Source of the DNA: Ramicandelaber brevisporus
Taxonomy: Eukaryota > Kickxellomycota > Ramicandelaberales > Ramicandelaberaceae
Reading direction: 5' to 3'
Length of the DNA: 37,683 nucleotides
Assembly (NCBI GenBank): GCA_025201865.1
Contig: MU602673.1
Coordinates: forward strand, 99,578 to 137,260
The translations under genes were made by a program, and so were the position numbers. Position 1 is the first letter of the stretch. Every line of letters starts with the position of its first letter. Below are positions 9,267-19,002 of this stretch, one piece after another. The notes under the pieces are model-generated. The model was not told where the DNA came from, made no database searches, and saw only the letters and a program-made list of their open reading frames with translations.

Positions 9267-12200
9267 CTAATTGTGATTAGAAGCTCCAGAAATGAACTTT
9301 AGCAAACCAGCGGATGGTGAAATTCCATTGCCAGTTTGTGATGCTGCAGCAGTTGGTGTTACCTGGGGAGGTGTTGCAGAGGGTGCTGGTGGCTTCGAAG
9401 TTGAAGTTGAGGCTGAAGCTGCAGCCAGAATAGCAGACAAATTAAAGGAAGCTGCTGGCTGGGATGTACTTTGTGCATTGTCCGTGGGTTTGGCAGATAT
9501 TTTGGCCAGCAGCTCTGAAAGACCAGAGGAGATGGCAAGTGGAGCTGGAGCTGGAACTGGAACAGGAGCTGGAACTGAGGCTGGCTGCATTAGCATCGGA
9601 GGAGTCGTTCTTTGTGCAGGTGGCGGTATCGGCATCGGTGGCAGAGGAGCTGGAGGAGGGGCAGGCCGCGATATAGCTGACTGCCTTGTTGAAGCGTGGG
9701 GATCCTTGCCTTCTTTAAAAACAATAAGAAGAGCAAAGAGCAAATCTGTTCGAGCACGTTGTTGAACATGATCGTAATAGCCATGGTCCAAATGCACACC
9801 ACCTTTGTCGCCCAGCATGTACTCAAAAATGTCCGGAAGTGGCTCTCCGCTGCGCACTGGCACAAGGTAAAAATCATGGACATAGTTGTTGCGCAGCTTA
9901 ACGACGCCCCATCTCTGCTTTGACCGCAAATGATCAACCACGCTGGAAATACCAATGTCTGATGGCTCGACAGGAGTATCAGGTGACACAGGTTGGCTGC
10001 TAGAGTCTGATGACGATGCCAATATTGACGGAGGCACTGTGAGCAGAGCCAAAGCCACTTCTCTCGTAGTGGATGGCCGCATTGGACGCAGATACTTTTC
10101 ACAGTCTGTGACAGGGATACGACCATCAACCAAGATGCACGGTGGGATAAAAATCTTCCCAAGGGACACCATTACCGAGGAACTGGTGCCGACCAAAGGG
10201 ACGAGCGAATCCAAACTACGACCGCCGACACTGACGAGCTGAGTTGGGAAGTGAGATACAAGTGGGAAATCAAACTCGCCAGCCCAGGATGGGATCTCTT
10301 CCTGAATCGGAGGCGGCGTAAGAGGCGGTGGCAGATACATGTCATCATCGTCGTGAGCAGCGCCATGCCCAGTTCCGAGGTCATCAGTGCCATCGTGCTC
10401 TTCATCAGCAATCTCAGCCGTGGCGCCATCTTGGTTATCTTGAGTGCCAGAGCCGTCAGTTTCAATCGGAGCAGCCTCGGCAACAATGGCGCTCAATGCA
10501 CGCAGAGCATCTGCGGTCTGGTCTGCCATTGCTGCGCTTGGCACAGCATTGGTCGATGAGCTTGCCAGCATCTCCACTGCCTGGTGGCCCAGCTGTTCAG
10601 CCTTTGCCTTGGCATCGCCATCAACGCGCTTCTTGACTGTTTGGAGCAGACTCTTTTCGCGGACATCCTCGGCCAACCGCTTCAGCTCGTCGTTGGCAAG
10701 CTCTTCGTTGGACATGGCCACAAACTGTGCAGGTTTCAAATCACCCTTAAGCAGTGCCTCGCGAATGCGCGCATTCCCCGCATCCTTGAGATTGTACAGT
10801 AACGAGCGTGATTTGCTCTTGTACAATGGGCTAACCTGATGTCCATTCTTTGAGGCTGAAGCTACAGGACGACCATCGTGGCCAAAAGCCTCGAATATTG
10901 CAGCTTCAATTGCGCTGGCTAGTCTGCGCACAGCTACGTCGCGGGCATCGTCCGACGGATGCAGTGTCTTGGCAGAAGCATCGTTGATCAGAGCATCGAA
11001 GAATCCATTGCAAGCCAGGTTGCGCACAGCTGTCGCAGATGTCGCCACAGGAGCTCGACTTGCTCCAATCTTGCTGCTGCTACCGTTACTACTGTTACTG
11101 CTGTTGCTGATTTTGGAACCTGCTACGGATGGCACGGCACTCTTGCCTGGCGCTGCCGGACTCTGTCCCGCTGCCCGTGACCGAGCTGTAGCCACATTGC
11201 CAATCTTGGCTGATGCTTGAGAGCCATTCGGTGAGTTTGATGCGGGTGTGACTTTGGCGCCAGATGAAGCTTTGCGGATCTTCAAAGGCGGCTGTCCATC
11301 GCTATCAGCAGTGCTCGTCGAACGGCGAGAAGCGCTCACTCCTTCTACAACTTCGGTGGTCGACGATTGAGCATCAAGGGAAGCTCGCTTTCTGTTTTTA
11401 AGTTCAGCAGAAGTGGTTGTGCTTTGAGCATGATTAATAGCTGTTCCAGTGTTAGTGGGATCTCCAGAAGATGCCGCGACAACAGCAGCAGTATTAGCAA
11501 TAGAAGCAGTATTAGTAGCAGCAGCAGCAGCGGTGGTGATATTGGCTGGCACAATGGCTGGAGAGTCTGATGGCTGAGAGGCAGAGCCAGTCTGCCGCTG
11601 GTGCTTCTTAGTTGAAGCTGTGCGAGCACCTTTCGATGTTGCGGTCGATGTTGATGTCGATGCTGACGTAGTGGTGGCCTTAGCAGCGGATGCACGGCAA
11701 GAAGGACATTTCCAAGGTCTGTTGGCAGGAGGAGCACGTCGAAGTTTAACGCAGCTGAAATGGAACCATTCCTGACACTCCTCGCACTGGACCATTGGGG
11801 TTCCATCATCTGATTTGCGACAAATACAGTAAACGGCATTAGCATCCTCTTCAACCTCCTCCATCTTCTCACTATTGCTCGAGCCAGCTACAGGAGCCTT
11901 TTCAATCTGCATTGCCTCAGTGCCGTTCGACACGGTTGCAATTGGCTCCACAGATTCCAAACGAGCAGCAGCAGCAGCAACAGCAGCAGCAGCCGTCGCA
12001 GCAGATTCGATTGAAGTACTAAAAGTCGGCAGATCCAATCCAGCCAGGAGCGACTCTGGATTAAGATTGTTGATAAATGATACGTTGTTGGCAAGGTCGG
12101 CTGGCAAGAGTTCGCTACTGTTGCTGCTGCTCGCGTTGTTGCTGCCGCTGTCGTTGCTGTTGTTGTCAAGATTGAGAGATGCCGTGTTTACAACATCGAC

Positions 12201-12305
12201 GGCAACAGCCCCGGCGTCAGTCGCAGGCAGCAAAGACTCCAAGAAGCTGGGATCGTCGAGCAAATCGAGATTCAGGTTGACAAAGTCTATATTTTCCTGC
12301 TCCAT
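9267..12305 (-). CDS. BYE1: Bye1-like PHD-TFIIS central-SPOC transcription regulator
   Basis: A 1012-aa nuclear protein with the Bye1/PHF3/DIDO domain order. The PHD finger (about 157-205) has a complete C4HC3 set: C160, C162, C174, C177, H182, C185, C200, C203. A TFIIS central-type domain (about 427-560) includes SKSRSLLYNLKD and the region around LLKGDLKPAQFVAMSNEELA. A SPOC domain (about 672-865) includes PSWAGEFDFPLVSHFPTQL and WGVVKLRNNYVHDFYLVPV. By family knowledge Bye1 binds H3K4me3 through the PHD finger and RNA polymerase II through the TFIIS-like domain, and modulates elongation. The linkers are Ser/Ala/Asn-rich, and the C-terminus is a Pro/Ala-rich tail with PAPVPVPAPAP-type repeats. 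The N-terminus is acidic and hydrophobic (FVNLNLDLLDDPSFLESLL) and could act as an activation-like segment. It is longer than the yeast protein mainly through the linkers. Confidence 0.9.
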   Translation of the reverse strand: MEQENIDFVNLNLDLLDDPSFLESLLPATDAGAVAVDVVNTASLNLDNNSNDSGSNNASSSNSSELLPADLANNVSFINNLNPESLLAGLDLPTFSTSIESAATAAAAVAAAAARLESVEPIATVSNGTEAMQIEKAPVAGSSNSEKMEEVEEDANAVYCICRKSDDGTPMVQCEECQEWFHFSCVKLRRAPPANRPWKCPSCRASAAKATTTSASTSTSTATSKGARTASTKKHQRQTGSASQPSDSPAIVPANITTAAAAATNTASIANTAAVVAASSGDPTNTGTAINHAQSTTTSAELKNRKRASLDAQSSTTEVVEGVSASRRSTSTADSDGQPPLKIRKASSGAKVTPASNSPNGSQASAKIGNVATARSRAAGQSPAAPGKSAVPSVAGSKISNSSNSSNGSSSKIGASRAPVATSATAVRNLACNGFFDALINDASAKTLHPSDDARDVAVRRLASAIEAAIFEAFGHDGRPVASASKNGHQVSPLYKSKSRSLLYNLKDAGNARIREALLKGDLKPAQFVAMSNEELANDELKRLAEDVREKSLLQTVKKRVDGDAKAKAEQLGHQAVEMLASSSTNAVPSAAMADQTADALRALSAIVAEAAPIETDGSGTQDNQDGATAEIADEEHDGTDDLGTGHGAAHDDDDMYLPPPLTPPPIQEEIPSWAGEFDFPLVSHFPTQLVSVGGRSLDSLVPLVGTSSSVMVSLGKIFIPPCILVDGRIPVTDCEKYLRPMRPSTTREVALALLTVPPSILASSSDSSSQPVSPDTPVEPSDIGISSVVDHLRSKQRWGVVKLRNNYVHDFYLVPVRSGEPLPDIFEYMLGDKGGVHLDHGYYDHVQQRARTDLLFALLIVFKEGKDPHASTRQSAISRPAPPPAPLPPMPIPPPAQRTTPPMLMQPASVPAPVPVPAPAPLAISSGLSELLAKISAKPTDNAQSTSQPAASFNLSAILAAASASTSTSKPPAPSATPPQVTPTAAASQTGNGISPSAGLLKFISGASNHN

Positions 12306-12904
12306 TTTTTTTTATTGTTTGAAAATGTAGAGAGATGCGGAAGCTGAACATTACCCAAGTGTAACGTCATTGATTTCGCTGGCCGCATTGACATTGCACA
12401 GAACGTCGGCATCATTTATGTGCTCCCCTCCCCAAGAGCGGGGTCGCGTTCCAGCTTCAGCAAGCAACATCATGCTTCCAGTACCATATGTACCGAGTGT
12501 TGCTGGCTACTTTTAAGCCGAGTGTCGAAAACGAACAAGAATGTAGGATGGTCGTGGCTGCTGTAGTGGTCTGTATTGATGATTCGACCGCCACAGATAG
12601 TGCTGTTACCGCTGCTACTTTACCTTGATTCAGGACTACCAGACAGTCTACGATTCACCTCACACATCGGCTCATTCTCCTCCCCCCCCTCCGATAACAT
12701 TGTTGCTTGACATTCCAGTTGAGGCAATACACTTTATGCTTTAGTGTACTCCCTTTTCTTTTTTCCCTTTCCTGTCCTCTATATATGTCAGAATGGAGAT
12801 TGGACTCAGATTTGCCTGGAAACAGGGGGAAACACAGTAATGTGGCAATATGTCTGCTCATGTAACTGGTTGCATTCTCTTCCATTTAACTGGAATCATC
12901 GAAA
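12306..12904. other. Gene-free interval upstream of the Bye1-like gene
   Basis: About 600 bp between the start of the minus-strand Bye1-like gene and the plus-strand tRNA. I see no convincing coding frame. A short GC-rich inverted repeat, CCCC-AAGAGC-GGGG, lies around 12430-12445 and a CT-rich tract at about 12748-12781. It presumably holds the Bye1-like promoter. Confidence 0.5.
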
Positions 12905-12988
12905 GGTGTTGTGGCCGAGTGGTCCAAGGCGCTACGTTCAGGTCGTAGTCTGTGTATGCAGGCGTGGGTTCGAACCCCACCGACACCA
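12905..12988 (+). tRNA. tRNA-Leu(CAG), copy 1
   Basis: An 84-nt type II tRNA. The acceptor stem GGTGTTG/CGACACC has seven pairs (one G-U), the D arm is GCC...GGC, and the anticodon stem CTACG/CGTAG encloses the loop TTCAGGT, giving anticodon CAG with T33 and G37. A long variable arm is present, and the T arm is GTGGG-TTCGAAC-CCCAC. Discriminator A and G37 are leucine-type. T33 and the absence of a Ser-type discriminator G argue against the CUG-to-Ser reassignment of some yeasts. No intron is present. The GGTTCGAACCC B box serves as internal Pol III promoter. Confidence 0.96.
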
Positions 12989-12991
12989 CAC

Positions 12992-12996
12992 TTTTT
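12992..12996 (+). terminator. Pol III terminator (T5) of tRNA-Leu(CAG) copy 1
   Basis: A run of five T starts three bases after the discriminator base, the expected Pol III termination signal. The same T5 in the same flanking sequence follows the second copy. Confidence 0.8.
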
Positions 12997-13087
12997 ATTT
13001 GTTGATCCCATGGCACTGGCTGTCATCTATGTTTTTGCTACAATGCTCTCTTCTCTCTCGCTCTCTCAACCACTCAAAAAAGAAACA

Positions 13088-13849
13088 ATGCCTGATATTG
13101 ACCACCTCATACTTGTTCCGGGTCACGCAATCTACACTGGAGGCACGCTCGACAGTCTCGACTCGTGGATCCTTGAACCATACCAGCGAAGTGAGGCAGA
13201 CATCTCGAGTTACGTAGAGCATGTTCGACAGGCACTCAGTCTGGCCACGGAATTGAATTCCAACAGGCGAGCAGGCCTCGTTGTGTTTAGCGGAGGTGCT
13301 ACTCGCCGTTTAGAGAAGACAGAACAGCCATTGACAGAGGCACGATCGTATCTTGACATTGCTCGTTCACTTGATATCCCAGAATTCGCGGATGAAGTCA
13401 ACCGTATTGTACTTGAGGAACATGCACGAGACTCATTCGAAAATGTATTGTTTGGCATCTGTCGATTTCGTGAGGCAACAGGCAGGTATCCACAGAAGAT
13501 CGCAGTGGTGGGCTTCTCGTTCAAACGCCGTCGCTTTGTCGAGTTGCATCGTCAAGCTTTGGCCATTCCATGCAATGCTTTTACTTACATTGGATCTGAA
13601 TCACCAACATTTGTCGTGGATGAAGGGATTCGCAAAGCTGAGGCTGCTACAGCAGAGCGTTTCTCAAAGCATCCATTTGGAGCAGGTGATGAATCGCTAG
13701 AGGCCAAGCGATACGCAAGGAATCCATACAATCAACACCATAACTACCGCTCAACTTGTCCAGAGCTCGCAAGTGTGCTTGATGCAGCCGATAGCCTGGC
13801 TGCCCTTAAAGAAAGCGACTTGCAAAACCTACCCTGGAACAGTCTTTGA
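13088..13849 (+). CDS. DUF218/YdcF-like protein
   Basis: A 253-aa protein starting MPDIDHLILVPGHAIY. The pattern hydrophobic strand-PGHA, then LVVFSGGATR, TEARSYLDIA, the ARDSFENVLFGICRF segment and IAVVGFSFKRRRFVELH matches the DUF218 (YdcF/SanA-like) alpha/beta fold, in which the SGG and the ENV/ARDS segments are conserved. The biochemical role of these proteins is not well established. The frame stays open upstream through the tRNA; I start at 13088 because family homology begins there and the preceding CT-rich stretch looks like a leader. Starting at 13010 would add a hydrophobic, signal-like N-terminus only 21 bp after the tRNA. The stop is 32 bp from that of the convergent kappa-GST-like gene. 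Confidence 0.82.
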   Translation: MPDIDHLILVPGHAIYTGGTLDSLDSWILEPYQRSEADISSYVEHVRQALSLATELNSNRRAGLVVFSGGATRRLEKTEQPLTEARSYLDIARSLDIPEFADEVNRIVLEEHARDSFENVLFGICRFREATGRYPQKIAVVGFSFKRRRFVELHRQALAIPCNAFTYIGSESPTFVVDEGIRKAEAATAERFSKHPFGAGDESLEAKRYARNPYNQHHNYRSTCPELASVLDAADSLAALKESDLQNLPWNSL

Positions 13850-13881
13850 AAAAAATAAATAATCAAACGAGTTGTTTGCTT

Positions 13882-14640
13882 TTAATACTTTGCATTGATA
13901 GAATGCGAGTCGTTACGAATAGGAGTGTATGGTAAGTCAAGCATGTTTGCCACCGTCTCCAAACGATCGGATCCCCAGATCAGCGTCTCATTGAGGCCGG
14001 GACCATCTGTGCTAACGAGCAATGATGGTGCGCCAAATCCATTGAATTTCTCCAGCAACTCGGACGAATTCGTGCGCAAAGAGTTCAAGGTATCGACATC
14101 GTTCTGCGCCGCATTGACAACATCAGCGACTGAAGCACCATCCGAGAATGATGTGATTCCAGCACGCTCCAATGCAGCAACCACCGTGTCTACACTGTCC
14201 GGAACTTGGCGTACACGGCGACCCGACCCATCGGCTGCAGCCACGTCGGTCCACGCTGCTCGCATCACGGCAAGCGTGGCCGCTGCCATCTCCGAATCCA
14301 AGCTGTCATTGCCATATCGGCGCGAAATTGCAGTGAGAGCCAACAGTGCCGACTTGCTATTGAACGGGAATGGGTCCGGAATGCTATCCCACGGGAAGCC
14401 AGCGAGCTTGCTAGTGCGAGCAATGTCCTCACGCATATACTTGCTCTTGTGAGGAACGTCGCTTGGTCTGGAGTTTCCGCACTTTTTGAACACGTAGTGA
14501 ACTTGGAAGGGCACAAGCTCAACACGGACGGCAGTTGAAGATGAGCGAGCCCACTCACGAGTCTGACGTCTCAGCAACTCGAGACCAACATACGAGTAGA
14601 ATGACGGCACATCAAAGAAGAAACGAATACTGCGCTGCAT
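13882..14640 (-). CDS. Kappa-class GST / HCCA isomerase-like (DsbA-fold) protein
   Basis: A 252-aa thioredoxin-fold protein with a DsbA-like helical insert. The N-terminus, IRFFFDVPSFYSYVGLELL, matches the active-site strand of kappa GSTs and 2-hydroxychromene-2-carboxylate isomerases (FYDxxSPYSY), with a serine in the catalytic position. Further family features are SKLAGFPWDSIPDPFPFNSKSALLAL, the GFGAPSLLV cis-Pro region and the ending WGSDRLETVANML. Such enzymes use glutathione in detoxification, in mitochondria or peroxisomes of animals; here no PTS1 is seen (the protein ends AKY). The frame extends 68 residues upstream with a strongly hydrophobic, poly-Leu segment, but that part overlaps the end of the KNL1 gene and is low complexity, so I start at Met-Gln-Arg-Ser (14640). 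Confidence 0.88.
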   Translation of the reverse strand: MQRSIRFFFDVPSFYSYVGLELLRRQTREWARSSSTAVRVELVPFQVHYVFKKCGNSRPSDVPHKSKYMREDIARTSKLAGFPWDSIPDPFPFNSKSALLALTAISRRYGNDSLDSEMAAATLAVMRAAWTDVAAADGSGRRVRQVPDSVDTVVAALERAGITSFSDGASVADVVNAAQNDVDTLNSLRTNSSELLEKFNGFGAPSLLVSTDGPGLNETLIWGSDRLETVANMLDLPYTPIRNDSHSINAKY

Positions 14641-14824
14641 ACTGCAATCAACAAACACAATCAAATTTAATGATAATAGTGATAATAGTAATAAAAAAAA
14701 TAGTAATAATGCAAGAGTAAAGAATAAAGGGGTGGTAGCGGTTTGTTTTGCTCTGTTTTGCTTTGTTTTGCTTTGCTTTGTGTGTGAATGGTGAGGGTGA
14801 TTACATGAGGAAGTAGGGCCGTTA

Positions 14825-17800
14825 TTATGATACGGTCTGTGCAACGGCTTTTGTCAGCTGACTAACGGTGCGTGACAGGACCCCACGTGATCGATTCATT
14901 CCGGCTCTGTTATCTCCGAGATTCTTCGCATCCCTTGCTGCATGCTGCTGAACAGACTGAATGAGCTGTTTCACCTGTTTGCTGCTGAACTGAGATGGAT
15001 TGTCACACTCGAGCTGGAGCTGCTGTACAAGGTCAGATACTGTCAATGAGCTGTAGTTCCCATCAGCGATGTTTACTGTGAAGCTGGCTGTGAGTTTGGC
15101 GCACCGTGCAGAAACGGGGAGATAGACATGAGCCGACATATGGAACGATGCTGGTGAATGAGCCGAACTGATCACGAATTGGCAGAGCTCGCGTGCACGC
15201 ATCACATCGCGCACAAGAGCCTCCGCACTGCGCCACAATGTCAATGCCTGGACTGTGGAGGATTGCAACAGATTGGTCAAAAGCGGGTGAATACCATCAA
15301 AGACCAACTGGATATCATCCTGGGCCTGCTGTGGGAACTCGTGAAGAAGAGACTTGTCCAAGGTCAATTGTGCAACAGACGAGTCAGAGTTGAAATGAGC
15401 CTGGACTTTACACATACTTCCAAAGGTTAGTGAGTCGATGGCTGAATTGTCTGATAGTGATAATGAAGTACCAGATAGCGATGAAAAGAGCAATTGACGA
15501 GTGTCCAAGTCATTCACTTCAGCAGTTGTAGTGATGTGCGTATCTTCAATTGCATGTTCAGCCTCGTTAATTGATGTCTTCAGTGAGTTGACTTGCCCAT
15601 TCAAGTCATTCAATCTAGCTGTGATTAACGACTGACGCCCGCTGTGTTCTGCAATCTGTTGTTTGTATCCACTGATGACTGTATTAACATCCGCCAGCTC
15701 AGATTGTAATTCTTCTACATGCTCATGATCGCGTTGTCTCATTTCCACCAGCCGTGCACGCTTAGATTCAATTTCATTCATTAGATGTTGACGATGGGAT
15801 GTCATTTGTGAGATTGAAGGTATGAGTCCATCGGTGTTGTTGTTGTTGTTGTTGCTGTTGCTGTTGTTGCTGTTGCTGTTGTTGCTGTTGCTGTTGCCAC
15901 GAAGCTGCTGTTCAAGCGCATCTTGATCACTGTGTAACTTTTGAATAGATTGATCATAATTGGCAGAAACTTCACTTAGTTTTGAGTTTTGCCAAGTTAG
16001 CCATTCTAAGTCAGACTCTATTCTGCACTTGTAAGACAGGAATTTAAACATTGCAACATATTCATCTCGATTTCCTCGGGGTCCAGTTGGTTCATATTGC
16101 CAGCTAAGAACCGAATAAGGCACGTCAACTGCAAACTGCTCTTCCATTGCTGATATACTCTCCATACATTCATTAATTGTTTTCGATGCTAAAGTAGAAA
16201 GATCACAGAGTAGCATTGCCTCAGAGCTTGTGACTTGAGTAAATGCAGCCTGACCTGAAGCTTCCGCAGCAGGCGTTCCAACTGAGCGTCTCCGTGATGA
16301 ATGAGGTTTATTGGTGCTGAGTCTAGCTTTCTTAATATGATCACGCGATGTTGTAATTGACTGAATATCTCTGAATTCAATGCTAACCATTTGAAGGAAC
16401 TCGTTGAATGTGATTGGTCCAGGTGGAAGTTGAGGAGTGTCATCTCCTCCATCAAGCCAGCTAGCCTCTTCCTCTGGTTCATAAACAGCATCTTCACTTG
16501 GCAGCTCTTCTGCAGCTTGAACTGGTTGTACATTATCAGTGCTAGAGGCAGATGGCGTGTACGAAGGATGCTGATCAACTGTTGAAATTTCATTTGCAGA
16601 TAAACCAGCGCCAAAGCAACGAGTCACGTTCATTGTAGCTGAGTCAACATCCATTGCATCACCATCTTCATCGTCTTCATCGTCTTCATCGTCATCAACA
16701 ACACCATTAATTCTACCATCTTCATTAATAGCCAAGTGTTCATTATCATTATTATTATTATTATCCATGTCCATGTCCATGTCCATGTCGGCATCTTCTA
16801 GTTGAGCTGGCTGCTGCTGCTGCTGCTGCTGCTGCGGTTGCCGCTGTTGAAGCAGTGGAGGGAGTGGGTGTCTAAGTGATTGCTGAGATGAATGTACATC
16901 TCTGACTGTAGCAATTCCACCAACACAGCCAGTTATGTCCATAGCCATGTCAGTCTCTGAGCCAGTGTCAATCATACCAGTGAATGATGATTCAATTGGC
17001 TCTGACTCAAATTCAAACTCAGATTCACTGTGCTGATACTGAAGCTGAGGTTGGTTCTGCTGCTGATCACTTTTAACGTGAGAGGACTGTAGTGGAGCGA
17101 CAGGCGCGGTAATGTCCATAATGTCACTTTCACCAAATGATGGCTGCTCATTGCGAATATCATCCAGAGTAGCAATGTTATCAACTTCATCAACATTGGC
17201 AGCATCATCAACATGACCATCAACATCGTTAGCATCGTCAACATCGTCAACATTGTCCATATTGTCGTCGCTATCATCTGATTCGGTATCTGAGTTTGAC
17301 ATGTTAAAATGCACTGTAGATGTTGCTGAGGATGAAGAAGATGATGGCAGTGTGCGATGTGATTCTTGGTTCATAGTAAGCTTTTCAACCTGTGGAGAGT
17401 TTAATAATAAATCATCTGTCAAATCATCAAACTGTTGTTCCTGTTCCTGTTCCTGTTCTGGCTGTTGTTGCTGTTGATGTAAGTTATTTTGGGGCATATT
17501 ATTAAACATTAATTGATCAATGGACATTGACATTTCTCTATTTGATGCAATGCTTTTAATGCTACTTCTTTTACTATCATTAGTACTAGTACAACCACTA
17601 CCATTACTGCCATAATGCATATTATGAGATGATTCATCAAATGAACCTGCAAGCGATGCCTCAAAGCTTTGTCCAAATGAACTCATCATCGATATTCCAG
17701 TTATATCGCGTGTATCATCCAATTGGTCAAATCCACCGCTGCCACTACCACTATTAGTATTAACATTGTTAGGATTACTGATTGAATTCAGCGAGTTTGG

Positions 17801-18727
17801 ATTAATGCTTGCGACCAATCTACGTCCAAAGGATAGATTTAAAGTCGATTCATCTTCAACATACCCTCCATTTCCTACTGTTGATAAGTTTGGAATCTCA
17901 AATAAATTATCTCCCTCTAATATACTTCCACGTGAACTAGATGAGCGGCGACGACTACTATTATTAATATTAGTATTGTTACTGTTATTGCCAAATGAAA
18001 TCTCAGTATTATTCATATTAATATCACCCATTCCATTATCATCTCCATTGTCACCATCTTCGTCATCATTGTCGTCATCGTCATCATTGTCATCATTGTC
18101 ATCATCATCATCATCAAATGCACCTGCAAAACCCACACCCCGTGAAGAAGAGTTTGACACACTATGAGGAATATTTGAGTTATTCATACTAATAATATTA
18201 TTAGCTTCGTTAATTCTTCCCCAATCAGATTCGCTTTTTGCAAATTCCTTCACAATTGTCTTTGGTGCAAAACTTACTCTTCTTCCTGCTGACTTCCTGC
18301 GGCCATCTAGCGGCACAATGGGTGATCCGGTAATTAAGATAATATTGTTACTGCCACTGTTGAATTCAAAGTTCTGGTCAATGATCTCACCGGTGAAGCT
18401 CGAATTCATCTCGTCAATTGCTGGCAACGATGGTCTACTCTTCTTCAACGCCGATTTGAGTGGCTTTGTCTGCGTCTGCTGTGAATTGCTTAAGCCACCT
18501 GATGCTGAGCTGGAGGCACGGGTGGCTGCAGATGGTGCATAGCTGCCGCGGTTATGAGGGATATCCGTTGTAGTCATGCGTCGAAAAGAACGGGATGGCA
18601 CATTCGATTCTGCTGACATGCCGCGATGCTGCTGCTGCTGTTGCTGCTGGTGATCATCAGCTCCACTATTAGCTGATGAAGCCACAGTTGCACGGCGATT
18701 TGCCTTATTGTTGCTGTTGTTGTCCAT
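14825..18727 (-). CDS. SPC105: Kinetochore scaffold KNL1/Spc105 family
   Basis: A 1300-aa outer-kinetochore scaffold. Near the N-terminus a degenerate SILK-type motif (KSALKK, about 91-96) is followed by a PP1-docking RVSF (150-153) within GRRVSFAPKTIV, the order seen in KNL1 proteins. MELT-like motifs follow: DIMDIT, DMAMDIT and DIT/MNVT variants spread over an Asp/Asn/Gln-rich middle; when phosphorylated by Mps1 these recruit Bub3-Bub1. From about residue 780 an Spc7-type region begins (ITFNEFLQMVSIEFRDI), then a long coiled coil (about 920-1095) and a C-terminal RWD-like domain that should bind the Mis12 complex. Odd points are a polyAsn/Ser insertion inside the coiled coil (DNA 15834-15898), ADMDMDMDMD and poly-Asp tracts, and few MELT motifs for such a length. 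It is intronless. Confidence 0.88.
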   Translation of the reverse strand: MDNNSNNKANRRATVASSANSGADDHQQQQQQQHRGMSAESNVPSRSFRRMTTTDIPHNRGSYAPSAATRASSSASGGLSNSQQTQTKPLKSALKKSRPSLPAIDEMNSSFTGEIIDQNFEFNSGSNNIILITGSPIVPLDGRRKSAGRRVSFAPKTIVKEFAKSESDWGRINEANNIISMNNSNIPHSVSNSSSRGVGFAGAFDDDDDDNDDNDDDDDNDDEDGDNGDDNGMGDINMNNTEISFGNNSNNTNINNSSRRRSSSSRGSILEGDNLFEIPNLSTVGNGGYVEDESTLNLSFGRRLVASINPNSLNSISNPNNVNTNSGSGSGGFDQLDDTRDITGISMMSSFGQSFEASLAGSFDESSHNMHYGSNGSGCTSTNDSKRSSIKSIASNREMSMSIDQLMFNNMPQNNLHQQQQQPEQEQEQEQQFDDLTDDLLLNSPQVEKLTMNQESHRTLPSSSSSSATSTVHFNMSNSDTESDDSDDNMDNVDDVDDANDVDGHVDDAANVDEVDNIATLDDIRNEQPSFGESDIMDITAPVAPLQSSHVKSDQQQNQPQLQYQHSESEFEFESEPIESSFTGMIDTGSETDMAMDITGCVGGIATVRDVHSSQQSLRHPLPPLLQQRQPQQQQQQQQPAQLEDADMDMDMDMDNNNNNDNEHLAINEDGRINGVVDDDEDDEDDEDGDAMDVDSATMNVTRCFGAGLSANEISTVDQHPSYTPSASSTDNVQPVQAAEELPSEDAVYEPEEEASWLDGGDDTPQLPPGPITFNEFLQMVSIEFRDIQSITTSRDHIKKARLSTNKPHSSRRRSVGTPAAEASGQAAFTQVTSSEAMLLCDLSTLASKTINECMESISAMEEQFAVDVPYSVLSWQYEPTGPRGNRDEYVAMFKFLSYKCRIESDLEWLTWQNSKLSEVSANYDQSIQKLHSDQDALEQQLRGNSNSNNSNSNNSNSNNNNNNTDGLIPSISQMTSHRQHLMNEIESKRARLVEMRQRDHEHVEELQSELADVNTVISGYKQQIAEHSGRQSLITARLNDLNGQVNSLKTSINEAEHAIEDTHITTTAEVNDLDTRQLLFSSLSGTSLSLSDNSAIDSLTFGSMCKVQAHFNSDSSVAQLTLDKSLLHEFPQQAQDDIQLVFDGIHPLLTNLLQSSTVQALTLWRSAEALVRDVMRARELCQFVISSAHSPASFHMSAHVYLPVSARCAKLTASFTVNIADGNYSSLTVSDLVQQLQLECDNPSQFSSKQVKQLIQSVQQHAARDAKNLGDNRAGMNRSRGVLSRTVSQLTKAVAQTVS

Positions 18728-18994
18728 AGTCTGTGATTCTTGTTTCTCTTCAAAAAAAAAATAATGTTTGTTTGTTTACAGTGCAACAATCAAAACAGAG
18801 AAACAAAAGTCTAACGAAAGCGCACAGAGAAACACTCCGCAAAGCAAACATTCGCATAGCATAACGAAAAAAAAAAAACACCACCTCCTTCTCTCCCTTC
18901 TCCTCCACTTGGTCGGATTGCAAAGTAATCCCTGGCACAGAAGTGTAGAGAAGATACAATACAGCGACAATACAGAGTTCTCTATCACACAAAT

Positions 18995-18999
18995 AAAAA
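18995..18999 (-). terminator. Pol III terminator (T5) of tRNA-Leu(CAG) copy 2
   Basis: Five A on the plus strand are T5 on the tRNA strand, three bases after the discriminator, in the same context as copy 1. Confidence 0.8.
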
Positions 19000-19002
19000 G
19001 TG

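Larger units (their letters stand above)
12904..13002. repeat. Left arm of a 99-bp perfect inverted repeat (tRNA-Leu)
   Basis: These 99 bases, comprising the tRNA, one 5' flanking base and 14 bases of 3' flank including the terminator, are identical to the reverse complement of 18989-19087. Identity extends past the tRNA on the 3' side, so the copies share descent of flanking DNA. Confidence 0.93.

Noticed and set aside
12905-12988. CUG reassignment to serine
   Set aside because: The tRNA with anticodon CAG has T33, G37 and discriminator A, all leucine features.
12911-13087. N-terminal extension of the DUF218 frame across the tRNA-Leu
   Set aside because: The first part is the tRNA sequence in translation; homology to the family begins at 13088.
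14641-14844. 68-residue N-terminal extension of the kappa-GST-like frame with a poly-Leu segment
   Set aside because: It overlaps the end of the KNL1 gene, derives from T/G-rich low-complexity DNA, and the enzyme family starts at MQRSIRFFFD.
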